Part shown: positions 1 through 6,367 of the stretch, in pieces
How the letters are laid out: every line of letters begins with the position of its first letter
Numbering within the stretch: position 1 is the first letter of the stretch
Source: Verrucomicrobiales bacterium
GTDB taxonomy: Bacteria > Verrucomicrobiota > Verrucomicrobiia > Verrucomicrobiales > DEV007
DNA length: 8,863 nt
Assembly (NCBI GenBank): GCA_013911195.1
Contig: JACETS010000105.1
Span: 1 to 8,863, forward strand
Direction: 5' to 3'
Program-made: the position numbers and the translations under genes
Notes under the pieces: generated by a model
Seen by the model: the letters and a program-made list of their open reading frames with translations, nothing else
What the model was told of the DNA's origin: nothing
The model's database searches: none

Positions 1-1352
1 ATGCTGAGTGAACCGCTTAGGTTATCAACACGAGTACCATTCGCCTCATTCTGGTTACCAATAACAATTGGAAGTGGAGTTTCGTTGTCGTTCGCCACTG
101 CCCATGTGTTAAGAGGGTTGCCATCATTCTCTGAATTTGAAAGGAATCCATCAACGTAAATTGAACGAGTGTTGGATGACTTGTTGTAAGAAAGTGTAAG
201 ATGATGCCACTTACCAGCTTCAGGACCTCCTGTCTGACCTGCTACGAATGGCATATCGGCAGCACCTCCCCAGCCACCTAGAGAACCCCATGTATTGTGT
301 GTGCCGTAAAGCATTGACCAGTTGGTTCCATCTCCACCGCCTCTACGTCCCCAAGCGACGATAGTTTCCTCTGCCGCAATTTCAGGGTTGAAGACCCAAG
401 CTTCAACAGTTCTGTCAGCGTCTCCAGCAAGGGAAGCTGAGTCTGGTCCAACGTACCAGTCATTGGTTCCGTCAAGAGTAACGGCTTTGACTCCGTCAAC
501 TTCTGTCACACTAGGAGTGTCAACTTCAGCATCGAAAGTACCACCAAGTGTTCCAGTATTAGGAATGCTTGCTAGTTCACCGAGCTCATCATCTGTGAGG
601 TCAATATCAACAAGAACTTTAGGAGGATCGTAAGAACTAACGATCACGGCCTGTAAAATTGGATTTCCATCAGCACCTGAGAAATCAGCGCCACCAATAT
701 TGTTGAGCAATTTCACTGCAATAGTTCCATCAGCGGTTGCAGTTGCATTAACATTGTAAGAAAAGCTGTTGGCGTTAGTCCAGGTCCCGTCTCCACCTTC
801 GGAACTGAAGTTATCAACAGCGAGATCTCCGTTAACAGAGATATCAAAGCGACGATCACGATCGCCGTTTTCGTTAAAGAGTAACTGAACTGTGTAAATG
901 CTTTCAGCGGTTAGGCCTGCAACGGTAACGTCGACAGGATTGGGAGCGCCGTTCCAGCGGATGTCCCTCATAATCTCTGCGAGGTTTGCTGCGGAACCTT
1001 CGGTGCCACCTGTAAAGGCTTGCGCACCTGCCCAGTTATCAATGCTGTTAGCTGCAGCTGTCGTTACACTGACATCACCGCTTTGAACTTTACCTTCTTC
1101 AACGACTCCGTCGCCTCGATCGGCACGGTCAGTAAAGAAAGTAACGCCGTTCACAGAGCGGTCGCTATCACCGAAAACATCAACCGCGATTATTGCTTTG
1201 TCAGGGTTGAGTTTTAAATCATCAGGTCCGCTGATCTCAGTCACCGATCCTGTTATCACTTCAAAAGCTGAAGCATGGTTAGTAGAAAATACTAACAGAG
1301 TAACAATAGTTACAACAAGGGCACAGAAGCCCTTAAGGGTATCATTTTTCAT
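1..1352 (-). CDS. secreted LamG/concanavalin-A-like domain protein, C-terminus cut off by window edge
   Basis: The frame stays open for 450 codons from ATG at 1352 to the left edge, so the C-terminus is missing. Residues 1-29 form a signal peptide (Lys2 and Lys7, hydrophobic 11-22, Sec site ASA|FEV after Ala29), so the product is exported. Residues about 40-240 read as beta-sandwich, with a segment like galactose-binding or malectin-like folds (VTVAGLTAESIYTVQLLFNE, 142-161). Residues about 245-450 match a LamG/concanavalin-A-like domain: VTLDGTNDWY, RTVEAWVF, GKWHHLTLSYN (380-390), SIYVDGFLS, PIVIGNQ and a closing LSGSLS. Such proteins are common in Verrucomicrobiota and Planctomycetota, where they often bind polysaccharide or act as surface adhesins; the ligand here is unknown. 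The start is fixed: it is the only in-frame ATG before an upstream stop, and no Shine-Dalgarno precedes it. It uses AAC over AAT for Asn (about 24 to 13 by hand count), unlike its neighbours, which hints at high expression. Anchoring or catalytic domains may lie beyond the edge. Confidence 0.88.
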   Translation of the reverse strand, partial: MKNDTLKGFCALVVTIVTLLVFSTNHASAFEVITGSVTEISGPDDLKLNPDKAIIAVDVFGDSDRSVNGVTFFTDRADRGDGVVEEGKVQSGDVSVTTAAANSIDNWAGAQAFTGGTEGSAANLAEIMRDIRWNGAPNPVDVTVAGLTAESIYTVQLLFNENGDRDRRFDISVNGDLAVDNFSSEGGDGTWTNANSFSYNVNATATADGTIAVKLLNNIGGADFSGADGNPILQAVIVSSYDPPKVLVDIDLTDDELGELASIPNTGTLGGTFDAEVDTPSVTEVDGVKAVTLDGTNDWYVGPDSASLAGDADRTVEAWVFNPEIAAEETIVAWGRRGGGDGTNWSMLYGTHNTWGSLGGWGGAADMPFVAGQTGGPEAGKWHHLTLSYNKSSNTRSIYVDGFLSNSENDGNPLNTWAVANDNETPLPIVIGNQNEANGTRVDNLSGSLS

Positions 1353-1386
1353 GGAGGTTATAGTGTTAGGTTTGTATAGTGGAGTT

Positions 1387-1413
1387 ATGTTTTTAGACCT
1401 GGTCTAGAAACAT
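1387..1413. promoter_or_regulatory. 27-bp interrupted palindrome, candidate operator for the LamG-domain gene
   Basis: Two 13-bp arms flank a single central T at 1400. The core is TAGACC-T-GGTCTA (1394-1406), and outer arms ATGTTT and AAACAT extend it; 12 of 13 arm pairs are complementary, the exception being 1393/1407. A one-base centre suits a dimeric DNA-binding protein better than an RNA hairpin. The site ends 34 bp upstream of the LamG-domain ATG and lies about 260 bp from the SNF2 start, so control of the LamG-domain gene is the natural inference. The regulator is not identified and is not evidently encoded in this window. Confidence 0.6.
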
Positions 1414-1414
1414 T

Positions 1415-1443
1415 CCAAACCAGTAAATGCTAATTTTTGTCAA
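1415..1443 (-). promoter_or_regulatory. possible promoter of the LamG-domain gene
   Basis: On the minus strand a perfect TTGACA -35 hexamer lies at 1443-1438. With a 17-bp spacer the -10 position is GTTTGG (1420-1415), a poor match, so only half of a sigma70-type promoter is convincing. If used, the dyad at 1387-1413 would sit immediately downstream over the start region, a typical place for a repressor site. An alternative -10, TATACA at 1378-1373, would place the dyad over the -35 region. Confidence 0.25.
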
Positions 1444-1464
1444 AAAACCGTCACAAAGTCTAGT

Positions 1465-1485
1465 AAAATTAATACAAAATTAATA
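1465..1485. repeat. tandem 10-bp AT repeat with 11-bp period
   Basis: AAAATTAATA occurs twice, at 1465-1474 and 1476-1485, separated by one C. The period is about one helical turn. It lies upstream of the TTGACA hexamer of the divergent LamG-domain gene, where an UP-element or an AT-binding nucleoid protein could act. The repeat is seen directly; the role is inference, and low-complexity AT DNA makes chance repeats likely. Confidence 0.4.
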
Positions 1486-1673
1486 AAACTTTCATTAAGA
1501 AATTTTAAAAATTAAGCAGTCTTATTTACTAATAATTTTAAATATTTAAGCAACCTTAAGTAATTAATAAAAACATAAATCTATTACACACTATTGGTTG
1601 CTAATTGATTGGTCATGGTGTTGTTTTCCGGTTCGCCGCTCATAAAATTGAACAGCTCCCTTAAATAAAGACT

Positions 1674-4600
1674 ATGATTAATCCTGATCGAGCCACGCTC
1701 GATTTTCTAAACAGTTTTTCACCAGAATCCCAGCAAAAGGGTGAGGAATGGCACCGTGAAGGCTGCGTTTCTCAGATTTTCGGTAATTATCTACTAATTA
1801 GAGGCCGAGTAGAGAGTCCTGAGGGTGAAAACATAGAAACGACCCTAACTATGAAGGGGAATGGTTGGATTGGAGAATCCACTAGCGAGCTTGATACTGA
1901 TTGCCCAGGTCTTTACGCCACGATGCTGGAGCGTTTGGAAAGAGGAAAGAATCTTCCTGAATCGCCTAATGAAATAGATGATACCCCTTTACCTATTCTA
2001 TTAGAGGAAAAGTTAGACCGTGAGCTTAATGATGAAGAGGAGGCCTATTTAGCAAAGTTGGAGAAGAGATACAGAAGGTTTGCCATAAGTAAGGAAATTT
2101 TTGACCATGATTTGATTCGATTGGAGCCGAGGTGGGATGTGAAGGGTTACGACCCTCTCGAGCTATGGCCAACACCTCCAAAGAATATCGCAGAGTTCTG
2201 GAATTATTTGGCCTATGCTTTTGAAAAGAATGGACTTGGTATTCCTCCGTTCATGAGAGGAGTGACTGATCTAGAGCACACCCAGTCAAAGCTAATGAGT
2301 TGGGAGCATGATAAAGAAGTGGTGGAATGGAGTGAAAAAATTGGAAGTTTCATTGATGGTCCTGAAAAAGAGGAAGGTTTAAAGGTTGGTGAGTTTTGTT
2401 TAGAAATAACGACGAACCGAGCCAATTTAAGATGGAAACCTAATGGTCAGGACGATTATCTAGTGCTCTCTTCTCAGGATATATTGGAACTGGTTGAAAA
2501 ATATGACCAGGGACTTCTTCAAATCGATAATGATTCCGATCTCTTATGGGCTTCTTACCTTAATTATAGGGGGAAGGCAGGTACCGAGGATATTCGACTG
2601 GAATTTGAGTTAGCTGGTCGATTCCTTAATGAATTATTTAGAAGACCATCACTTAATCATAAATTAGTCGACCTTGATGGTCAGCCTATAAATATATCTC
2701 AAACTAAGCTTAATTGGTCATGTGATCTTGATCCTGGTTCAACGACGGGCGATTGGAAGATGTATTTAATGATGGAAGATGGGGAAGTAGTTCCTCACTC
2801 TCTAAGGTTATTACCAGGACTTCAAAATCTTTACCTCTCTGATGATATTGTTTTTCAAGGTCCGCCTAGTTGGACTGAAGGTACTGATGTCAGTCCTTCT
2901 TACGAAGTACCTAAAGAGGTTATCGAAAGTGCCACAGGGGTGGCGTTTTTGAAAAGATCTGGTGCTTCTATAGCAGAATCTTTGGAATCTAGAGTAGATG
3001 ATGCCATTCTTAATGTGACATTAGATGCCAAGTTGGTGAGTGGGCTAAGTTCCGCCACTAGTGAACATTTAATTCTTGGCTGCAAAGCCAGTGATGATGA
3101 TCAAAACAGGATTGAAGCTTTAAATAATGAGGGTTGGTCAATAATTGAGGATAAAAATAGGGAAGATGGTCGGATTACTCATTATGACCGAAGTTTGCTT
3201 CATAGAACTCAGTCACATTTAGCTAAGTTGGTTTCATCTTATGATGAAGCTCATGAGGCCTTTAAGCTTAAACTCACAAAGGTATTTCCAAAGAAGTTTA
3301 CAAAATGGATCGATTCACTGCCTGAAGGGATAAATGTTGAAACAGATGAATTAATTGGTTCGCTCCTTAAAGACCCAGTCAAAGCATCACTACGTTTTGA
3401 AGTTGTTGGTGAAGAAATTGATTGGTTTGATCTTAAGGTCGTCATTGATGTTGAAGGGAAAGATCTTTCACAGGATGAAATAAAAAGTCTTGTCGAGGCC
3501 AGAGGGGATTTTGTTAGGGCTAAAGATGGCAGTTGGGTGAGGGTTGCCTTTGATATGGATGAGGATCAAACCGATGCTGTACAGGGATTAGGGATAGATC
3601 CATATGATTTAAGTGGAGAAAGTCACAGGATGCATGCAATGCAGCTGAGTGATCCTGCTGTTAAAGAAATATTTGATAGCAAGGCATGGGATAAAATTTG
3701 TAAGAGGGCAGAGGAGGTGAAGTTGAGAGTTAGGCCGGCAGTGCCATCTAATCTTAAAGCAGAGCTTCGTCCTTATCAGGTCGAGGGTTTCCATTTTCTC
3801 TCTTATCTAGCCACTAACAATTTTGGTGGGATTCTTGCTGATGATATGGGCCTTGGAAAAACGGTTCAGAGCTTGTGCTGGCTTTTGTGGTTGAGGGCAA
3901 GGTCCGAGGGAGACCCATTACCTTCATTGGTAGTGTGTCCTAAATCTGTTTTAGACGTTTGGTCTGGGGAGGTGAAGAAGTTTGCTCCAGAGATGCGAGT
4001 TCAGGTTTTAAGGTCAAAAGATGAGCTTGATACTGAGCAACTAAACAAAAATGTGGATCTGTTGGTTCTTAATTATGCGCAGCTACGCGTTGGAGAAGAA
4101 AAATTAACCAAACAGGAGTGGTTAGCCGTTATTTTAGATGAGGGACAACAAATAAAAAACCCTGATTCTATGGCCGCTAAAATTTCGAGAAAATTACAGT
4201 CTGAGCATCGTATGGTTTTGACCGGAACGCCTATCGAAAACAGATTGTTGGATGTGTGGTCTTTGATGGCTTTTGCAATGCCTGGGGTTTTGGGGGATAA
4301 GAAGTACTTTAGAAAGCGATTTGATCGAAGAAAAGATGACACTGCGCAGATGAGATTATCAGCAAGGTTGCGTCCATTCCTTTTGAGAAGAACAAAGTCT
4401 CAGGTCGCTATGGACTTACCTCCTCGAATTGAAGAGCAGGTTTATTGTTCGATGGATGGGGAACAGGCTGAATTATATGAAAAGGAAATGAAGAAAGCGC
4501 AAAAGACCATTCTGGGAATGGGTTCTAACGAAGAACTTAGAAAGAATAGTCTTATGGTGCTTCAAACATTGATGAGACTGCGTCAAATTTGCTGTCACCC

Positions 4601-5195
4601 TGCACTCATTAACCCAGAAAATTCTGAAGCTGAAAGTGCAAAACTAAATGCGTTATTCTACCTCCTTGATCAGCTTAGGGAGGAAGGTCACAAGGTTCTT
4701 GTCTTTTCTCAATTTGTTAAGATGCTTGATATTATTAAAGACCGTCTTGAGGCTGAGGAAAGGCCGTACAGCTATCTTACGGGGCAAACTCAGGACCGTG
4801 GTAAAGTCATAGAAGAGTTTCAGACAACTGAAGATCCTTCAGTTTTTCTTTTATCTCTGAAGGCTGGTGGAAGTGGACTCAACTTAACATCAGCTTCTTA
4901 TGTTATTCTTTATGATCCTTGGTGGAATCCAGCTGTTGAAAATCAGGCCATTGACCGTACACACCGTATAGGCCAAAAGAACAAGGTGATTGCATATCGA
5001 TTATTGATGCGCAACACAATCGAGGAAAAGGTGAGGATTCTTCAAGAGCAAAAGCAGAAAATGCTGGATGATGTTTTGGGTGAAGAATCTTTCTCTAAGG
5101 GGCTTGAGATGAAGGATATTGAGTTTCTTTTTACTCCTGATAAGGATCCCTCTGAGGAGGTCACAATTGTGGAATCTGAGGAGATTTTTGAGTAG
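1674..5195 (+). CDS. bacterial SNF2-family ATPase (DEAD/DEAH-box-like helicase)
   Basis: Product of 1173 residues with no signal peptide. SNF2-family enzymes are cytoplasmic, ATP-driven double-stranded-DNA translocases that remodel protein-DNA complexes; bacterial examples are mostly uncharacterised. The core is complete: entry LRPYQVEGFHFL, Walker A DDMGLGKT (723-730), motif Ia VVCPKSVLDVW, motif II LDEGQ (821-825), motif III LTGTPIE (849-855), motif IV VLVFSQF (1008-1014), motif V KAGGSGLNLTSA (from 1063), DPWWNP (1081-1086) and motif VI DRTHRIGQ (1094-1101). The roughly 700 preceding residues include a pattern usual in long bacterial SNF2 proteins (DWFDL 583-587, DGSWV 618-622) and an N-terminal segment (about 20-90) resembling a SWIM module that keeps one likely metal ligand, Cys77. 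The C-terminus is acidic. Motif II reads DEGQ where DEAQ, DEAH or DEGH is more usual. No Shine-Dalgarno precedes ATG 1674; the N-terminal SWIM-like pattern supports this start. It stands alone, without a methyltransferase, nuclease or other defence partner in view, so a general DNA-maintenance or transcription role is the likelier inference. Confidence 0.93.
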   Translation: MINPDRATLDFLNSFSPESQQKGEEWHREGCVSQIFGNYLLIRGRVESPEGENIETTLTMKGNGWIGESTSELDTDCPGLYATMLERLERGKNLPESPNEIDDTPLPILLEEKLDRELNDEEEAYLAKLEKRYRRFAISKEIFDHDLIRLEPRWDVKGYDPLELWPTPPKNIAEFWNYLAYAFEKNGLGIPPFMRGVTDLEHTQSKLMSWEHDKEVVEWSEKIGSFIDGPEKEEGLKVGEFCLEITTNRANLRWKPNGQDDYLVLSSQDILELVEKYDQGLLQIDNDSDLLWASYLNYRGKAGTEDIRLEFELAGRFLNELFRRPSLNHKLVDLDGQPINISQTKLNWSCDLDPGSTTGDWKMYLMMEDGEVVPHSLRLLPGLQNLYLSDDIVFQGPPSWTEGTDVSPSYEVPKEVIESATGVAFLKRSGASIAESLESRVDDAILNVTLDAKLVSGLSSATSEHLILGCKASDDDQNRIEALNNEGWSIIEDKNREDGRITHYDRSLLHRTQSHLAKLVSSYDEAHEAFKLKLTKVFPKKFTKWIDSLPEGINVETDELIGSLLKDPVKASLRFEVVGEEIDWFDLKVVIDVEGKDLSQDEIKSLVEARGDFVRAKDGSWVRVAFDMDEDQTDAVQGLGIDPYDLSGESHRMHAMQLSDPAVKEIFDSKAWDKICKRAEEVKLRVRPAVPSNLKAELRPYQVEGFHFLSYLATNNFGGILADDMGLGKTVQSLCWLLWLRARSEGDPLPSLVVCPKSVLDVWSGEVKKFAPEMRVQVLRSKDELDTEQLNKNVDLLVLNYAQLRVGEEKLTKQEWLAVILDEGQQIKNPDSMAAKISRKLQSEHRMVLTGTPIENRLLDVWSLMAFAMPGVLGDKKYFRKRFDRRKDDTAQMRLSARLRPFLLRRTKSQVAMDLPPRIEEQVYCSMDGEQAELYEKEMKKAQKTILGMGSNEELRKNSLMVLQTLMRLRQICCHPALINPENSEAESAKLNALFYLLDQLREEGHKVLVFSQFVKMLDIIKDRLEAEERPYSYLTGQTQDRGKVIEEFQTTEDPSVFLLSLKAGGSGLNLTSASYVILYDPWWNPAVENQAIDRTHRIGQKNKVIAYRLLMRNTIEEKVRILQEQKQKMLDDVLGEESFSKGLEMKDIEFLFTPDKDPSEEVTIVESEEIFE

Positions 5196-5291
5196 TCAAA
5201 GAATATAACTTAAGATTATGGATCCATTGCCGTGATGGAGGCGTAATATTTCGGTAATAAAATTATTCAAGCTTACTGATTCATATTTACG

Positions 5292-5319
5292 AAAAAACAC
5301 TGCAATATAGGCTTTTTTT
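5292..5319 (+). terminator. possible weak terminator after the SNF2 gene
   Basis: An A6 tract (5292-5297) and a T7 tract (5313-5319) can pair around a small GC/GC step (5302-5303 with 5311-5312), leaving CACT as a bulge. It sits about 100 bp past the SNF2 stop and the run of T follows GC as in rho-independent terminators. The GC stem is very short, so this is tentative. Confidence 0.22.
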
Positions 5320-5386
5320 AAATTAATAGAGTCACAGATTTAAACTCTGTAAGACAATAATCGCTGACCTTAGTGTTAGTTCAGGC

Positions 5387-5414
5387 TTGAAGGTTTAAAA
5401 TAAGGCAATATTAT
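5387..5414 (+). promoter_or_regulatory. candidate sigma70-type promoter for the SHD1-like gene
   Basis: TTGAAG (5387-5392, 4 of 6 to consensus) is followed after 16 bp by TATTAT (5409-5414, 5 of 6). Transcription would begin near 5421, giving a leader of about 20 nt that includes AAGGGG at 5423-5428. The spacing to the start codon at 5441 is sensible, and the gene has its own 245-bp upstream spacer, so an independent promoter is expected. Confidence 0.4.
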
Positions 5415-5440
5415 ACAATTTTAAGGGGTATTATAATCAA

Positions 5441-6349
5441 ATGAAAATTTTTTTACTAACAGCTTTCATTGTTTCATGCATCACTGCACCTAGCTCTTTA
5501 TTTGCTAGAGTCTTTGAAGATCAATTTGGAAGAATTATTAATGCTGAACTTGTTTCACATACTGGTAACGAGTCAGAGAATGTCACTATTAAGAAGAGTG
5601 GTAAAAAGATGGTTGTGAAAATATCTCTTTTCAGTGAGAAAGATCAAAAATTCATCCGTGAATGGATGACAAAAATTCCACCTTCTCTGGATTACAACTT
5701 TCGAGTAGATGTCGCCAAGAAAGAAATTGAAAATAAGCCAGGTTCCAGCCCCTTTAACAAATCAAATGATAAGGAAGTGGCTTATTTGATGAGGTTAACT
5801 AATTTAACACGTCAGCCAGTGAGTGGTCTTAGAGTTGAGTACCGCGCCTACATGAAAAATTACGGTAGTGGTGGCGGAGATACGAGTTCCATCAGAGAAG
5901 AGGCTGAAAAATCTGGAAGAGACCTTGGAGGTGTTACTGATAAACAAATTGAAGACTTTATCAGAGAACGATTTGGGGGAGGTTCTCGAAGCAGAAGAGG
6001 AGGAGATTATGGTAGATCTACCAAACCAAAGATTATTCACATCGAAGAAGCAAAGAGTATCGAAGAGACTCTTAAGTTTAATGAAAATGTTACGATTGAA
6101 TCCAAACCTATGAAGCTTGATTCGTTTAAATCAAGATGGACAAATGATCGTTACAAAGATGAGTTAATTGGTGTGATTGTTCGAGTTTTTGAGCCAGGTG
6201 GTGAAATGGTCTACGAGTACAGAGATCAAAGTACTAAGGATTACATCTGGGCAGAAAGCACAAGTCCTGTTAGAGGATTCACCAATGATGAACCAGATTT
6301 GGGATTAGGTGATAACGATAGACCTGTTAGAGGTTTTACCGGAGAGTAA
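5441..6349 (+). CDS. exported SHD1-like domain protein of unknown function
   Basis: Product of 302 residues. Residues 1-22 are a signal peptide (Lys2, hydrophobic FLLTAFIV, likely cleavage after LFA22). Cys13 in IVSC also fits a loose lipobox, so lipoprotein processing cannot be excluded, but the mature domain starts right after Ala22. Residues 23-76 match the SHD1 (SLA1 homology domain 1) pattern frequent in secreted Verrucomicrobiota and Planctomycetota proteins: a RVFEDQFGR start, strand VTIKKSGKKMVVKI, then LFSEKDQKFIREWM. Residues about 84-140 and 196-272 look like beta-strands of a second domain I do not recognise (AYLMRLTNLTRQPVSGLRVEY, IGVIVRVFEPGGEMVYEYR). Between them is a helical, then Gly/Arg/Ser-rich insert (FGGGSRSRRGGDYGRS, 178-193). 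PVRGFT occurs twice at the C-terminus. AAGGGG 12 nt before the ATG is the only Shine-Dalgarno-like site near any start in this window. Function is unknown; envelope or periplasmic location is inferred. Confidence 0.85.
   Translation: MKIFLLTAFIVSCITAPSSLFARVFEDQFGRIINAELVSHTGNESENVTIKKSGKKMVVKISLFSEKDQKFIREWMTKIPPSLDYNFRVDVAKKEIENKPGSSPFNKSNDKEVAYLMRLTNLTRQPVSGLRVEYRAYMKNYGSGGGDTSSIREEAEKSGRDLGGVTDKQIEDFIRERFGGGSRSRRGGDYGRSTKPKIIHIEEAKSIEETLKFNENVTIESKPMKLDSFKSRWTNDRYKDELIGVIVRVFEPGGEMVYEYRDQSTKDYIWAESTSPVRGFTNDEPDLGLGDNDRPVRGFTGE
6266..6340 (+). repeat. duplicated PVRGFT-coding segment at the 3' end of the SHD1-like gene
   Basis: CCTGTTAGAGGATTCACC (6266-6283) and CCTGTTAGAGGTTTTACC (6323-6340) differ at only 2 of 18 bases and both encode PVRGFT (residues 276-281 and 295-300). 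They are 57 bp, or 19 codons, apart; the linker is Asp/Gly-rich. The second copy ends two residues before the C-terminus. Either a recent short duplication or a selected peptide motif would explain it. Confidence 0.7.
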
Positions 6350-6367
6350 ACCCTCTTCAACTCGATT

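Larger units (their letters stand above)
1353..1673. other. AT-rich divergent intergenic spacer
   Basis: This 321-bp spacer separates the divergent starts of the LamG-domain gene and the SNF2 gene and should hold both promoters. It is strongly AT-rich from about 1430 to 1590 and contains a large dyad (1387-1413), a tandem AT repeat (1465-1485), a 12-bp palindrome TTAAATATTTAA (1538-1549), and two copies of ATTGGT 15 bp apart (1593-1598 and 1608-1613). I see no coding frame in it. I found no confident promoter for the SNF2 gene; the best weak match is TTGTTT at 1621-1626 with an AT-rich hexamer at 1644-1649. Confidence 0.8.

Noticed and set aside
322..1407. Several short plus-strand open frames across 322-1407 and a short minus-strand frame at 278-499
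   Set aside because: They overlap the long minus-strand LamG-domain frame, whose signal peptide and domain pattern show it is the real gene; the short ones have low-complexity, family-less translations.
2213..4342. Short minus-strand frames inside the SNF2 gene
   Set aside because: They are antisense shadows of conserved helicase-region codons, with no recognisable domain.
1674..5195. SNF2 ATPase as part of an anti-phage defence island such as DISARM
   Set aside because: No adjacent methyltransferase, phospholipase D-like, nuclease or DUF1998-type partner is visible, and flanking genes are a LamG-domain protein and an SHD1-like protein.
5328..5350. Small hairpins ACAGA/TCTGT and AGAGT/ACTCT, with an anticodon-arm look around TTTAA
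   Set aside because: The two 5-bp stems exclude each other, and no D-arm, T-arm or acceptor stem of a tRNA is present.
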